DNA of 64,000 bases from Lederbergia wuyishanensis (GCF_022900255.1 NZ_JALIRM010000015.1:1-64000); one strand, 5' to 3'. Positions 9,215 through 18,862 are shown, numbered from the stretch's first letter. The notes: a model not told the origin generated them from the letters alone. Numbers and translations are program-made.

Positions 9215-10681
9215 ATGGGAGAATTGATTCCAAATTGGTTATTGCAAAGATCCTATTTGACACCGAACCGGACAGCTCTTGTTTTTAATGGTCAAACGTG
9301 GACTTTTCAGGAATTGAAGGATACTGTTCATAATCTTGCAATGAAGGTGGCTGGATATTCTGTGACCCAGCATTCAAGGGTCGCTATTCTGGTGAAAAAT
9401 CGTCCTTCAACTGTGTTTCTTATCCATGCATTACAAATGATTGGAGCAGAAATTGTTTTTCTTAATAGTCGCCTTACAGCATCTGAGTTAAGCTATCAGA
9501 TTAAAGATAGTGAAACAACAGTTTTATTTTATGATCATGATTTTGATTCAAGTGTGAAAGACCTTGAAAAATTATGCTCTCAACTTAAAACGTGTTCTAT
9601 TGAAAATCTTACAATGTCTGAAAAATATTCAGTCAATATACGAAATGAGTTTAATTTAGATGAAATATGCTCAATTATGTATACATCTGGAACAACCGGA
9701 AAACCAAAAGGTGTTCTACAAACATATGGAAACCATTGGTGGAGTTCTACAGGTTCATCATTGAATCTGGGATTACAAGCAAATGATGCATGGCTTTGTA
9801 CAGTTCCAATTTTTCATATAAGCGGTCTTTCTATATTGATGAGAAGTGTAATATACGGAATACCCGTTTTCTTAATGGAAGAATTTAATGAAAAACAGGC
9901 TAATTCCTTGTTGCAAAGCGGAAAAATAACGATTATGTCAGTCGTTACAGTTATCTTGAATAGAATGCTAACCGTTTTAAAAGATGAGACGTATCATGAA
10001 AACTTCCGTTGCATGTTGATTGGAGGAGGTCCGGCACCACTACCACTTTTAGAAAAATGTGCCTTGAAGAAGATTCCTGTTTTTCAAACGTATGGGATGA
10101 CGGAAACTTCATCGCAAATCGTTACTTTATCACCGGAGGATAGTTTCGTTAAGCTTGGTTCTGCTGGAAAGCCACTATTTCCAGCTCAAATAAAAATCGT
10201 AAGAACGGATGGAACAGAAGCTAATGCCCGTGAAACGGGAGAAATATCCTTAAAAGGTCCAAATATTACACCGGGATATTTAAATCGTAAACAATCATTT
10301 CATGACGGTTGGTTTTTAACTGGGGATCTTGGTTATTTAGATGAAGATGGATTCTTATATGTTCAAGATCGTCGCTCTGATTTAATCATTTCTGGTGGGG
10401 AAAATGTGTATCCTGCTGAAATCGAAGCTGTGCTTATGGCACATGATGCCGTCGATGAAGCAGGGGTGACAGGAATAAGTGATTCAACATGGGGACAAGT
10501 AGCGTATGCATTTATCGTTGGGCAGAATGTTTCAGAGGAGGAACTACTCCAATTTTGCCAGGCACGGTTAGCATCTTATAAAATTCCAAAACGGATTATA
10601 CAAGTAAAGGAATTACCTCGAAACGCCTCGAATAAATTAGTACGTGATAAATTACGGCTTTTGATTGAAGGAAGAGAATAA
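9215..10681 (+). CDS. menE: O-succinylbenzoate-CoA ligase MenE
   Basis: The 488-aa adenylate-forming enzyme activates O-succinylbenzoate with ATP and CoA. The P-loop motif YTSGTTGKPKG is near residue 156, the YGMTETSS motif near 294, and GDLGYLDEDGF and DRRSDLIISGGENVYP near 371-400. The catalytic Lys lies in NASNKLVRDKL at the C-terminus. AGGAGG precedes the ATG at an 11-nt distance. It follows menB after 69 bp with no terminator seen and runs directly into menC. Confidence 0.95.
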   Translation: MGELIPNWLLQRSYLTPNRTALVFNGQTWTFQELKDTVHNLAMKVAGYSVTQHSRVAILVKNRPSTVFLIHALQMIGAEIVFLNSRLTASELSYQIKDSETTVLFYDHDFDSSVKDLEKLCSQLKTCSIENLTMSEKYSVNIRNEFNLDEICSIMYTSGTTGKPKGVLQTYGNHWWSSTGSSLNLGLQANDAWLCTVPIFHISGLSILMRSVIYGIPVFLMEEFNEKQANSLLQSGKITIMSVVTVILNRMLTVLKDETYHENFRCMLIGGGPAPLPLLEKCALKKIPVFQTYGMTETSSQIVTLSPEDSFVKLGSAGKPLFPAQIKIVRTDGTEANARETGEISLKGPNITPGYLNRKQSFHDGWFLTGDLGYLDEDGFLYVQDRRSDLIISGGENVYPAEIEAVLMAHDAVDEAGVTGISDSTWGQVAYAFIVGQNVSEEELLQFCQARLASYKIPKRIIQVKELPRNASNKLVRDKLRLLIEGRE

Positions 10682-11803
10682 ATGCTACATATTAATCGTG
10701 TTAACTTATCAGTTATTGAAATGCCATTAAAACTGCCATTTTTTACCCATCTGGGTACTGTGAAAAAAAGACAATCAATTATTATCGAAGTGATGGATCG
10801 CGACGGTGTTTCCGGATTAGGAGAAGCTGTTGCATTTTCCTCCCCTTGGTACACAGAGGAAACAACTCAAACTGTGTTGCATATGATGAAGGATTTTTTA
10901 ATTCCAAAACTTTTTACCGAGAAAATAAATCATCCAGCAGGAATCTCCAGCATATTTGATTCAATACGAAGAAACGAAATGGCTAAGTCAGGAATAGAGA
11001 CTGCTATTTGGGATTTATACGCTAAAAAGCAAGGTATCCCTCTTTCAATTTTACTTGGTGGTAGTCGTAGTGAAATTCGAACGGGTGCTGTTGTAGCAAC
11101 ACAAAATGAAGAAGAGGCTTTAAAACAAATTGAGTATTTTCAAGAACAAGGTTACCAAAGAATCAAAGTGAAAATTAGTCCTGCGAATGATATAGATTTC
11201 TTAAGAGCTATTAGAAAGGAATATCCCCATATTCCACTTATGGCTGATGCAAATTCTGCATATACACTTAATGATGTAGGGCGATTGAAAGTATTAGATG
11301 AATTCCAGTTATTAATGATTGAACAACCCCTTTCTGTAACTGATATGGTGGATCATGCTACTTTGCAAAGACAAATTGCTACTCCTATATGTTTAGATGA
11401 GAGTATAACAAGTTATCATGATGCGTATAGTGCTATTCAGCTTGAAAGCTGTAAAATCATTAATATTAAAATGGGGCGTGTTGGCGGCTTGGAAAATGCC
11501 AGGCGTATTCACGATTTATGTGTAAAACACCAGATTCAAATTTGGTGTGGAGGAATGATTGAATTTGGAGTTTCTCGCGCACATAATATTGCTCTTGCTA
11601 CATTAGAAGGATTTACGATACCTGGTGATATAGTATCCTCGAATCATTATTGGGAAGAAGATATCATTGAGCCTTTTGTTGAGGTGAAAAATGGTGTAAT
11701 TTCAGTACCTGCTGAAGTTGGAATCGGATTTTCGATTAATCGAAAAAGATTAAAGGAAGTCACGATATACAATGAAGAATTTGTTAAAGGGAAGGGAGTT
11801 TAA
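10682..11803 (+). CDS. menC: O-succinylbenzoate synthase MenC
   Basis: The 373-aa enolase-superfamily enzyme dehydrates SHCHC to O-succinylbenzoate. The catalytic Lys pair is in RIKVKIS (about residue 165). The metal ligands are in MADANSAY (about 190), IEQPL (about 215) and CLDESI (about 240), with the second Lys in NIKMGRVGG (about 266). The ATG follows the menE stop with no spacer, and GAAGGAAGAG inside the menE end serves as ribosome site. It is the last gene of the operon. Confidence 0.95.
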   Translation: MLHINRVNLSVIEMPLKLPFFTHLGTVKKRQSIIIEVMDRDGVSGLGEAVAFSSPWYTEETTQTVLHMMKDFLIPKLFTEKINHPAGISSIFDSIRRNEMAKSGIETAIWDLYAKKQGIPLSILLGGSRSEIRTGAVVATQNEEEALKQIEYFQEQGYQRIKVKISPANDIDFLRAIRKEYPHIPLMADANSAYTLNDVGRLKVLDEFQLLMIEQPLSVTDMVDHATLQRQIATPICLDESITSYHDAYSAIQLESCKIINIKMGRVGGLENARRIHDLCVKHQIQIWCGGMIEFGVSRAHNIALATLEGFTIPGDIVSSNHYWEEDIIEPFVEVKNGVISVPAEVGIGFSINRKRLKEVTIYNEEFVKGKGV

Positions 11804-11832
11804 TATACTCGCCTTCCCTTTTATTATTTTTG
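11786..11832 (+). terminator. Terminator of the men operon
   Basis: AAAGGGAAGG pairs with CCTTCCCTTT around a 14-nt interval that itself contains GAGT/ACTC, and T-rich sequence follows. It begins inside the menC stop region and overlaps the 3' end of the convergent DUF1540 gene. Confidence 0.7.
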
Positions 11833-11976
11833 TTTAAACGTTTGACAATCTGTTTCTTGCTCTGTTTCTGCTTTTTTTCCAGTGTTGCTGACCACATAGA
11901 TTTGATTTGCAGAACAAAGATTCCCCTTAGCCCAGAAATGACAATTTTCTACTTCACATAAAACATCCTTAGCCAT
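11824..11976 (-). CDS. DUF1540 small cysteine-rich protein
   Basis: A 50-aa product begins MAKDVLCEVENCHFWAKG and ends with TDCQTF. The four spaced cysteines (Cys7, Cys12, Cys21, Cys44) in a CxxxxC...C...DC pattern are those of DUF1540, small presumed metal-binding proteins common in spore formers. Their function is unknown. AAAAGGAGTGATAC provides a strong ribosome site 4-5 nt before the ATG. It is convergent with menC and shares the terminator hairpin region. The coding call rests on the start context, cysteine pattern and remembered homologues. Confidence 0.85.
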   Translation of the reverse strand: MAKDVLCEVENCHFWAKGNLCSANQIYVVSNTGKKAETEQETDCQTFKQK

Positions 11977-12087
11977 CTGTATCACTCCTTTTCAGAATAA
12001 GATACAACAATAGTTTGGGTTAAGTGATGAATGTTATGAGAGGAAATGTATCATTAAATAGCAAAACTTTTCCACTTCTGACAATCG

Positions 12088-12309
12088 TTATTTCTTTTTT
12101 TCAGGAACCGGATCGATTCCCCCTGGATGGAAAGGATGGCATTTTAATATTCTTTTTATTGTCAAAAAGCCCCCACGTAACGCACCAAAACGTTGAATTG
12201 CTTCGATTCCATAATGCGAGCATGTTGGATAGAATCGGCAAGTCGGCGGCTTTAAAGGTGATATGACCTTTTGATAAAATCGTATAAAAATGATTAATAA
12301 TTTTTTCAA
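12088..12309 (-). CDS. yidD: YidD, membrane protein insertion efficiency factor
   Basis: The 73-aa product carries the family core [18 protein letters not shown] followed by [19 protein letters not shown] and the terminal GGIDPVP. An amphipathic N-terminal helix ([15 protein letters not shown]) would lie on the inner face of the membrane. Known members assist YidC/Oxa1-dependent insertion, probably peripherally. The start is TTG with only a weak GAAAGAAG ribosome site, so an alternative start cannot be ruled out. B. subtilis calls this gene ytjA. Confidence 0.92.
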   Translation of the reverse strand: MKKLLIIFIRFYQKVISPLKPPTCRFYPTCSHYGIEAIQRFGALRGGFLTIKRILKCHPFHPGGIDPVPEKKK

Positions 12310-12433
12310 TATGATCGCTTCTTTCAGGAAGGATATAGTTCATTTTAGCATATTTACATAAAGGTAAGGGGAAAATACTTTTGTTTGCAATTGGGACAGG
12401 TAGGGTAAATTCTTTAAAGAAGGAGTGATGAAT

Positions 12434-12880
12434 ATGTCAGATACTGATCAATTAGTTCAAATAGTTAATAAGCAAGTAGCGAATTGGACAGTTCTTTATA
12501 TGAAGCTACATAATTTCCATTGGTATGTAAAAGGTCAAAATTTCTTTGCCCTTCATGAAAAGTTCGAGGAATTGTATAATGAAGCGGACTCTCATATTGA
12601 TGAACTTGCCGAAAGAATTCTTGCTCTAGAGGGTAATCCAATTGCAACTTTAAAAGATGCTCTAGAGATTGCAAGTATAGGTGAAGCGGAAGGTAATGAA
12701 GATGCAAATCAAATGATTCATTCCCTAATCGATGATTTTTCGATCCTATTAACTGAATTAAAAGAGGGGATTAAAGTTGCAAACAATATGGGTGATGATT
12801 CGACAGGAGACATGCTAATCACAATTCATCAAGGCTTAGAAAAACATAATTGGATGTTAAAAGCATATTTGGGAAAATAA
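12434..12880 (+). CDS. dps: Dps-family ferritin-like DNA-protection protein
   Basis: The 148-aa protein has the Dps ferroxidase site across the dimer interface: HNFHWYVKG (about residue 27), then HEKFEELYNEADSHIDELAERI (the E/D metal ligands, about 45-66). It should form a dodecamer that oxidises and stores iron with peroxide and shields DNA in stress or stationary phase. The ATG at 12434 has AAGGAG 8 nt upstream; the in-frame GTG at 12425 overlaps that site. It is the counterpart of B. subtilis dps (ytkB), which lies in the same neighbourhood. Confidence 0.93.
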   Translation: MSDTDQLVQIVNKQVANWTVLYMKLHNFHWYVKGQNFFALHEKFEELYNEADSHIDELAERILALEGNPIATLKDALEIASIGEAEGNEDANQMIHSLIDDFSILLTELKEGIKVANNMGDDSTGDMLITIHQGLEKHNWMLKAYLGK

Positions 12881-12881
12881 G

Positions 12882-12908
12882 AAAACTTGGCAAATAGCCA
12901 AGTTTTTT
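12882..12908. terminator. Bidirectional terminator between dps and the DUF6154-like gene
   Basis: AAAACTTGGC pairs perfectly with GCCAAGTTTT around a 5-nt loop. A-rich and T-rich flanks let it work for both convergent genes. Confidence 0.88.
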
Positions 12909-12920
12909 ATTACTTATGTA

Positions 12921-13166
12921 TCAATGTAAGTGTCTAGAGTTATTGTAATGTGTTCCATCTAGCTGGGCAAATTTCCCTTTAAGTGTTTCCAATAAGTATA
13001 AACGAATAAAGTATTGGAGTTCATGCTGGTCCATATCTTTTACGATATCTAATAATTCATTGCGATTGTAATGTTCTAGAACCGCAAATGTAATCATGTC
13101 TAAATCTTCTTCATCGTCTGTAATTTTATTACGATACATGGCGAATAATTCGTCCACCAATTTCAT
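12921..13166 (-). CDS. Small acidic helical protein (DUF6154-like)
   Basis: The 81-aa product begins MKLVDELFAMYRNKITDDEEDLD and is predicted all-helical, acidic and without membrane segment. It resembles small conserved Bacillaceae proteins grouped as DUF6154; the assignment is from memory of their N-terminal pattern and is moderate. No function is known. The start is fixed by AGAGGTGA 5-6 nt upstream; an ATG seven codons earlier has no ribosome site. It is convergent with dps. Confidence 0.7.
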   Translation of the reverse strand: MKLVDELFAMYRNKITDDEEDLDMITFAVLEHYNRNELLDIVKDMDQHELQYFIRLYLLETLKGKFAQLDGTHYNNSRHLH

Positions 13167-13540
13167 GTAAGTCACCTCTTTTATCAAAGATTATCATGCC
13201 ATAACTGTGTGTTTCTAGCAACCCATATTTTTATATACCCGCATTATTATTAATACAATCAAAAAAATGGAGAATTCCTATTAAGAATAAATTGGGTCTG
13301 TGTGCGGCAAAATATGCATAGCAAATTAAGTAAAGGCTGTTATCTAAATGTTTATTGTTTTTGTAAAATCTCAAAATCCGGCTTTATACTTAATTTTTAT
13401 CCTTAATGTCGTATAAAGTTACTAAAACTTTTTGCAGTTGAATTATTTTCTTTAGAGAACCGAAAATTTTCTTATTGTTAAAACTTTAATTAGCAATAAT
13501 GTTTGAAAAAAGAGCTTTAGTAAATGAGGAGGGACAATAC
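13167..13540. other. Intergenic region without recognised gene
   Basis: This AT-rich spacer separates the two divergent small genes. Promoters for both are expected here. No ORF with ribosome site and no RNA structure was recognised. Confidence 0.5.
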
Positions 13541-13867
13541 TTGGAAAACAAAAAAACTTATTATATATCTGTTGGTGCAGGTGAGATTATGTCGGTCCCC
13601 AATGCCTCTCCATGGGAATTTAAAATTCAAGCAACAGATGATGAAATAACACGCTTAAGAATGTACTTTGATAATAACCAAGAGAATAGTATGTATGACT
13701 TCTTAAGAGCGCATGTTCCTTATGTTGAATATCATAATGATTCCACAAATGATATCCATGATGAGAATTTAATAAAAGTGTATGAAATGGTTCATCAACT
13801 TGGAGATGAAGAAGCAAGAAATCATATTAAAAGTATGGGAATCTTAAATGATTTTACAAGTGAATAA
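13541..13867 (+). CDS. Conserved small cytosolic protein, function unknown
   Basis: The product is 108 aa from a TTG start preceded by GAGGAGG at 8 nt. It begins MENKKTYYISVGAGEI and has an acidic, mixed alpha/beta composition with no signal, membrane segment or recognised catalytic motif. Similar proteins with the same N-terminus occur in other Bacillus species, where they carry no functional assignment that I can vouch for. An in-frame ATG at 13499 would add 14 residues but lacks a ribosome site. A T-rich loop region, but no clear terminator, follows. Confidence 0.72.
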   Translation: MENKKTYYISVGAGEIMSVPNASPWEFKIQATDDEITRLRMYFDNNQENSMYDFLRAHVPYVEYHNDSTNDIHDENLIKVYEMVHQLGDEEARNHIKSMGILNDFTSE

Positions 13868-14019
13868 TTAAAGCGGAAATGCCTTTTTAAAAAGTAGAGA
13901 ACTTCATAATAATCATCTTAGGATTAACAGCTTATAAAGGTGCAACTATTAGAAAAAAAATATACTCCTCTTTTCTCTTAAGAAACGGTATCGTATAGTG
14001 AGAATGAGGAGTGATTTTT

Positions 14020-14490
14020 TTGTTGCAATTTTTTGATGCAAATGGAAATAAAGTCATATTTTCGTTTGAAAAAGATTCTTTTCCGATAAAGACGCGTCAT
14101 GTATTAGTAGTATCACGCTATAAAGAGAATTGGCTTCTTACGGAACACCCTATTCGGGGTTTGGAATTTCCAGGTGGTAAATTAGAAGCAGGGGAAACGG
14201 TGGAAGAAGCAGCTATAAGAGAAGTTTATGAAGAAACTGGCGGAGTTGTGGATACATTGGAATTCATAGGTGAGTACTACGTTGAAGATTTACGAAATGG
14301 TCCTTTTGTAAAAGCGGTTTTTTACACAGATATTTTTACTTTGGATAATAAAGAACATTTTATGGAAACAAATGGACCCGTTTTAAAAGAAGGAGAACTT
14401 ATCAATGAATTAATGAATCCAGAGTTTAGTTTTATTATGAAGGACAAGGTTGTTTCCATTGCTATTAGAAAAATAAAAGAGAAATATTGA
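14020..14490 (+). CDS. ytkD: Nudix hydrolase YtkD
   Basis: The product is about 156 aa and has a complete Nudix box, GGKLEAGETVEEAAIREVYEETGG starting near residue 52 (the E-E metal ligands are present). B. subtilis YtkD (MutTA) removes pyrophosphate from 8-oxo-dGTP and other nucleoside triphosphates and can act on RNA 5' ends. The conserved tail MNPEFSFIMKDKVV near the C-terminus matches YtkD rather than generic Nudix proteins. The start is probably TTG at 14020, with GAGGAG 8 nt upstream; the GTG at 14011 overlaps that site and TTG at 14023 is also possible. Confidence 0.9.
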   Translation: MLQFFDANGNKVIFSFEKDSFPIKTRHVLVVSRYKENWLLTEHPIRGLEFPGGKLEAGETVEEAAIREVYEETGGVVDTLEFIGEYYVEDLRNGPFVKAVFYTDIFTLDNKEHFMETNGPVLKEGELINELMNPEFSFIMKDKVVSIAIRKIKEKY

Positions 14491-14516
14491 GACTGCCTCG
14501 TTTGAGACAGCCACCA
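14490..14516. terminator. Possible weak convergent terminator
   Basis: GACTGCCTC and GAGACAGCC pair at seven of nine positions across a 4-nt loop between the converging ytkD and ytlD genes. No long T run follows, so this is tentative. Confidence 0.35.
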
Positions 14517-15329
14517 TCATTCTCCTACATCTTTAATTAATTTTTTTTCAAGCCACTCGACAACTTTATACATGATCGTGGCAAAAATAGCTATGAGTAG
14601 AAGGGAAAGCATTACAAGTGTGAAATTAAATACTTGGAAACCATAAATAATCATATATCCAAGCCCTTTTTTTGAAACAAGGAACTCTCCGACGATAACT
14701 CCTACCCACGATAAGCCCACATTTACTTTTAGAGTAGAAATAATCGTTGGAAAAGAAGCGGGTAAAATAGCTTCTTGAAAGAGTTGTCTTCTTGAGGCAC
14801 CAAATGTTCTTAATACCTTAAGATAATTATCATCTACTTCACGAAATGAAGTATAGACAACAATCGTTGTGATGATAACTGAAATAATGGCACCCATTGC
14901 GATGATGGAAGTGAATCCTGGACCGAGTCCTACGATTAAAATGGGTCCAAGTGCGACTTTCGGCATTGCATTTAAAATGACAAGGTAGGGGTCGAGTACT
15001 TTTGATAAAAATGGAGACCACCATAAAATGGCTGCAAGAATCGTACCAAGCACTGTTCCGATTAAAAATCCTAACAATGTTTCAAAAACGGTGGCACCAA
15101 GATGTGTAAATAAAGTTGAATCGGCCGTCTTTTCGAATAAGAGACTTGCCACCTTCGAAGGGTAACTGAAAATGAGAGGATCTACCCAGTGGAGTCTACT
15201 TGCCATTTCCCATAAGGAAAAAAAGCCAATGAAGATTAAGAACTGGTAAAATAACACCCATTTTTTATCCGTGGCGAGTTTTTGTTTATATTTCGAATGA
15301 AGGAGATTCGGATCAGTTATTTTGTTCAA
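14517..15329 (-). CDS. ytlD: ABC importer permease YtlD
   Basis: The 270-aa membrane protein of the SsuC/TauC/ThiX permease type has about six membrane segments. It contains the EAA-type loop for contact with the ATPase ([22 protein letters not shown] region, about residues 173-195). The start is TTG within the last codons of ytlC, with AAGGAGCTGGAGAG upstream, so the two are translationally coupled. Together with YtlC and YtlA it forms an importer for an unidentified organic substrate. A longer reading frame upstream exists but overlaps ytlC by 170 bp and has no ribosome site. Confidence 0.88.
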   Translation of the reverse strand: MNKITDPNLLHSKYKQKLATDKKWVLFYQFLIFIGFFSLWEMASRLHWVDPLIFSYPSKVASLLFEKTADSTLFTHLGATVFETLLGFLIGTVLGTILAAILWWSPFLSKVLDPYLVILNAMPKVALGPILIVGLGPGFTSIIAMGAIISVIITTIVVYTSFREVDDNYLKVLRTFGASRRQLFQEAILPASFPTIISTLKVNVGLSWVGVIVGEFLVSKKGLGYMIIYGFQVFNFTLVMLSLLLIAIFATIMYKVVEWLEKKLIKDVGE

Positions 15330-16086
15330 GACTCTCCAGCTCCTTCCAAATCGTATGAAATATTTCGTTATAAGTTTCTTTACTGCGAACTTCAAATGGA
15401 GTGACGTCTCGAATTTCCTTAGGAACATCAAATATTTTATAAATTCGGCCAGGCTTTGCTGAAAAAAGTAGGATTCGATCACTCATAGAAATGGCTTCAC
15501 CAATATCGTGAGTTACGAGGACTGCCGTTTTTTTATACACTTTTAACGTCTCAAATACTAAATCTTCAAGCTTTAATTTTGTCTGGTAGTCTAAGGCTGA
15601 GAAAGGTTCATCTAATAACAAAAGCTTGGGATTTACAGCCATTGTCCTAGCTAGAGCAGCACGTTGCCTCATTCCTCCTGAAAGCTGTCTGGGAAATTGC
15701 TTCTCAACACCTTCCAACCCAATTTGCTTTAAAAATAGAAGTGCTTTTTTTTTCGTTTCTTCCGTCAGTCGCCCTTTTAGTTTTAACCCTAAAAAAATAT
15801 TTTCTTCAATTGTTTTCCATGGAAATAAATAATCTTGTTGGAGCATATAGCCGATTAAATTAGAATTAGCATCCGGAGATTCGTGATCAATCGTTACACT
15901 GCCGCTAGTTGGAGGAAATAGACCGGCCAAAATTGATAACATTGTCGTCTTCCCACAGCCGCTCGGTCCAAGAAGTGATATAAACTCACCTTCATCAATT
16001 GAGAAGGAAATGTCCTCCAAAGCTTTTGTAGCAGTGGAGGGAGTAAAATAAAAGTGGGCGACATTTTTAACTTCTAGAAAACTCAT
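15313..16086 (-). CDS. ytlC: ABC importer ATPase YtlC
   Basis: The 257-aa nucleotide-binding subunit has Walker [10 protein letters not shown] (about residues 40-48), the Q loop in [10 protein letters not shown], signature [13 protein letters not shown] (about 138), Walker [13 protein letters not shown] (about 160) and the H-loop [10 protein letters not shown] (about 196). This is the SsuB/TauB/ThiZ type used for sulfonates, taurine or pyrimidine precursors. It sits between the lipoprotein gene ytlA and the permease gene ytlD on the same strand. Confidence 0.92.
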   Translation of the reverse strand: MSFLEVKNVAHFYFTPSTATKALEDISFSIDEGEFISLLGPSGCGKTTMLSILAGLFPPTSGSVTIDHESPDANSNLIGYMLQQDYLFPWKTIEENIFLGLKLKGRLTEETKKKALLFLKQIGLEGVEKQFPRQLSGGMRQRAALARTMAVNPKLLLLDEPFSALDYQTKLKLEDLVFETLKVYKKTAVLVTHDIGEAISMSDRILLFSAKPGRIYKIFDVPKEIRDVTPFEVRSKETYNEIFHTIWKELESLEQNN

Positions 16087-16101
16087 CGTTAAAGCCCTCC
16101 T

Positions 16102-17097
16102 TTATTTTTTCATTACTTTATCTACTATCTGTGTATTTACAAGCTTTTCGTAATCAACTTTTTCAGGAAGCTCACCAGCTTCTTCCATAATTGCTTGTAA
16201 ATTGTCCCAACTTTCTTTTGATATTTTCATTTCTTTTGCAAAAGATCCCTGGTTCTTGTAGCGGTCTACTACAACTTCTAGTGTTTCAAGATCAGAATCC
16301 TCGAAAAATGGCTGTACTACTTTAGCAATATCTTTCGAGCTATTTTCATCGACCCATTGTTGAGCTTTATAGAGAGCACGAACAAACTTTTCTACGATCT
16401 CTTCATTTTTCTTGATATAGCTTTCTTTAGCCATAAAGGATGTGTAAGGAACCTCGCCTGACTCTTCACCAAAAGAAGCAACGATATGACCTTTTCCTTC
16501 TTTTTCGAAAATAGAAGCAGTTGGTTCAAAAAGCTGAACAAAGTCGCCCGTGCCGGAGCCGAAGGCACTTGCAATATTCGCAAATTCAATATTCTGGATT
16601 AGCTCCAAATCAGCATGCGGATCGATGTTATGTTTTTTTAAGACGAATTCTCCGACCATTTGTGGCATTCCGCCTTTACGCTGTCCTAAAAATGTAGATC
16701 CTTTCAGCATATCCCAATTAAAATTATCAATTTTTTCACGTGATACTAAGAAAGTTCCATCTGTTCGAGTTAATCCAGCGAAATTAATGACTGGATCAGA
16801 CGCCCCTTGCGCATATACATAAATGGAAGTTTCTGACCCAACAAGTGCAATATCAGCCCCGTCTGCGAGCAAGGCTGTCATTGTTTTATCTCCGCCCCAA
16901 GCTGTAGTTAGTTCAACATCAAGACCTTCCTCTTTAAAAAATCCTTTTTCAATAGCAACATATTGTGGCGTGTAAAATATAGATCTAGTTACTTCTGCAA
17001 CTCTTACTTTACTTTCTTTCTGTGAGCAGGCTGTCATAGCAATAAGCATAAATGTGGATATAATAACTGCAATTCCTGTTTTAAACCATGTCTTCAT
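16102..17097 (-). CDS. ytlA: ABC importer substrate-binding lipoprotein YtlA
   Basis: The 331-aa protein has a lipoprotein signal with lipobox MTAC; Cys24 would be lipidated. The mature part is of the NMT1/THI5-like or SsuA type (FYTPQYVAIEKGFFKEEGLD, then TALLADGADIALVGSETS), which bind small organic ligands. The substrate is unknown. Sulfonates, taurine and thiamine-pyrimidine precursors are all possible, and no riboswitch that would settle it was seen upstream. Start 17097 has AAGGAGG at 7 nt; upstream extension lacks a ribosome site. Confidence 0.88.
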   Translation of the reverse strand: MKTWFKTGIAVIISTFMLIAMTACSQKESKVRVAEVTRSIFYTPQYVAIEKGFFKEEGLDVELTTAWGGDKTMTALLADGADIALVGSETSIYVYAQGASDPVINFAGLTRTDGTFLVSREKIDNFNWDMLKGSTFLGQRKGGMPQMVGEFVLKKHNIDPHADLELIQNIEFANIASAFGSGTGDFVQLFEPTASIFEKEGKGHIVASFGEESGEVPYTSFMAKESYIKKNEEIVEKFVRALYKAQQWVDENSSKDIAKVVQPFFEDSDLETLEVVVDRYKNQGSFAKEMKISKESWDNLQAIMEEAGELPEKVDYEKLVNTQIVDKVMKK

Positions 17098-17300
17098 CTT
17101 GCAATCCTCCTTGAAATAATCTGGGCTAACATATAGTATGAATTGGGCGAAAATGTGTGATAGCCTATAATAAAAGAAGAAGAGCTTTTCCAAAACAAAC
17201 AATTGAATTAGAAATGTCACAAAAAGGATTGCAGTTTGAGTGTTGATGAGTATTTATACGGCTAAAAAAATAGATATTATTAATGAAGGATGAATGTTAT

Positions 17301-18092
17301 ATGGATGGAACTATTATCGATAAACAGCATTTCCCATCTCCAAGCCCGCTTGTCCGACTTTTTTTAGTCACTTATATGTCTCAAGGCTTAAAAGTAAAAG
17401 GTTTAATTGCTGAACCAATAGAGAAAGGGATATATGAGGGATTTCTTTATTTGCGAGGTGGAATAAAGAATGTAGGGATGGTAAGACCAGCAAGAATTGC
17501 TCAATTTGCTTCAGAAGGATTTGTTGTATTTGCACCATTTTATCGAGGTAATCGTGGGGGAGAAGGGAATGAGGATTTTGCTGGTGATGATCGACATGAT
17601 GCATTTTCCGCATTTACATTATTAAAAAACCTCCCAAATGTTCAAGAAAACAGGGTTCATATTTTTGGATTTTCTAGAGGCGGCGTAATGGCACTTTTTA
17701 CAGCTATCCAATTTCCTGAGGCTGCATCTATAGTAACGTGGGGAGGAGTGTCGGATCTTTCACTTACATATGTGGAAAGAAAAGATATGAGAAGAATGAT
17801 GAAACGGGTCATTGGAGGTTCACCTAAAACGGAGCCAGATGAATATGAATCCCGAACACCGCTATATGAATTGGAAAAATTGAAACCTCCTGTTCTAATC
17901 ATTCACGGTGAACTTGATAATAACGTATCGGTTGAACATGCAAGGCGTCTTGAAAAAAGGCTTCAATCGCTTGGAATGCAAGTAGAAGCGTGGTATTTTA
18001 AAAACTTTACTCATTATTTTCCACCTGCTATTAATCGAGAAGTAGTTCGAGACCTATGTCTTTGGATGAAAAAGCAAAGATGTGATATATAA
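17301..18092 (+). CDS. ytmA: YtmA, S9-like alpha/beta hydrolase
   Basis: The 263-aa protein is of the prolyl-oligopeptidase-like alpha/beta-hydrolase family. The nucleophile is in GFSRGGVM (Ser near residue 125), the acid in HGELDNNVS (near 205) and the His in NFTHYFPP (near 241). It closely follows B. subtilis YtmA throughout (YLRGGIKNVGMVRPARI, FVVFAPFYRGNRGGEGNED). It has no signal peptide, so it is likely cytosolic, and the substrate is unknown. Start 17301 has GAAGGATGAA upstream; an ATG at 17283 has no ribosome site. ytmB follows after 29 bp. Confidence 0.9.
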   Translation: MDGTIIDKQHFPSPSPLVRLFLVTYMSQGLKVKGLIAEPIEKGIYEGFLYLRGGIKNVGMVRPARIAQFASEGFVVFAPFYRGNRGGEGNEDFAGDDRHDAFSAFTLLKNLPNVQENRVHIFGFSRGGVMALFTAIQFPEAASIVTWGGVSDLSLTYVERKDMRRMMKRVIGGSPKTEPDEYESRTPLYELEKLKPPVLIIHGELDNNVSVEHARRLEKRLQSLGMQVEAWYFKNFTHYFPPAINREVVRDLCLWMKKQRCDI

Positions 18093-18121
18093 TAAGTGGA
18101 AAGGATAAGGGGGAATCAAGA

Positions 18122-18364
18122 ATGGGAATGCCGTTTGAAATGAACACTATGATCGTGACGAAAGGAAAGGAAAAAAGGCAAAAGGATAATTTTTTCACTC
18201 TCGAGAAAAATGGTTATAGACTATACCCAATTGATATTCCTATCGAAGTTCGACATTCAAAAGAGAGCGATTACCATGCTACTGCAATAATAAAAAAAGT
18301 AGAATGGGAAAATGAAACAACCACCATTTTGTATCAACTTGTGGCTTTACATTCAAGTAATTAG
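18122..18364 (+). CDS. ytmB: YtmB, DUF2584 protein
   Basis: The 80-aa product (MGMPFEMNTMIVTKGKEKRQ at the start, LYQLVALHSSN at the end) matches Bacillus YtmB over its whole length. It is small, beta-rich and soluble, with no catalytic residues evident, and its function is unknown. AAGGGGGAATCAAG gives the ribosome site. It is likely cotranscribed with ytmA. Confidence 0.88.
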   Translation: MGMPFEMNTMIVTKGKEKRQKDNFFTLEKNGYRLYPIDIPIEVRHSKESDYHATAIIKKVEWENETTTILYQLVALHSSN

Positions 18365-18862
18365 ATAAATCCTCCTATAGTGAATGAAAATAGCATATGT
18401 AGGGTGGGTTTGCGATGTGTGACAAGGACCAACTATCATTCATCATTTCTTATTAGAGGCTGAAATGACTGGAGAAATGTATCCAGTCTGAATCGTGTTC
18501 GCATATCTGAAATAAATAGATAAGAACACAACACATAGCTTTATATCCCTATCTCTCTGGTCTAAATTCCTTAATGTTCCTAGAGACGAGAGTCTGCTAT
18601 CAGGAAACGATAAAAACTAGGCCCTTCTATACTGTTACTTTAAATCAGTCTAATAATTGGAGTTTGATACTTTACTTGTAGGGTATTTAAACTTTAAAAG
18701 CTTAGCTAAGAAAAAATGCAAAAACTAATGCAATTTAGCGAAAGATTTACACAAAATAGCTTTAACAGGATAGATTGGGGTACATAATATTTGGACTATT
18801 TTACCTTTTTTTGATTTGACTACTGGCTATAGTCCTCTGTTAAACAAAGATGTTTATCTTAT
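18365..18862. other. Intergenic region with no recognised gene
   Basis: About 500 bp hold no ORF with a usable start on either strand, no clear terminator for ytmB and no recognised RNA fold. In B. subtilis, pckA lies next to metK on the divergent strand; no pckA remnant was recognised here. Confidence 0.5.
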
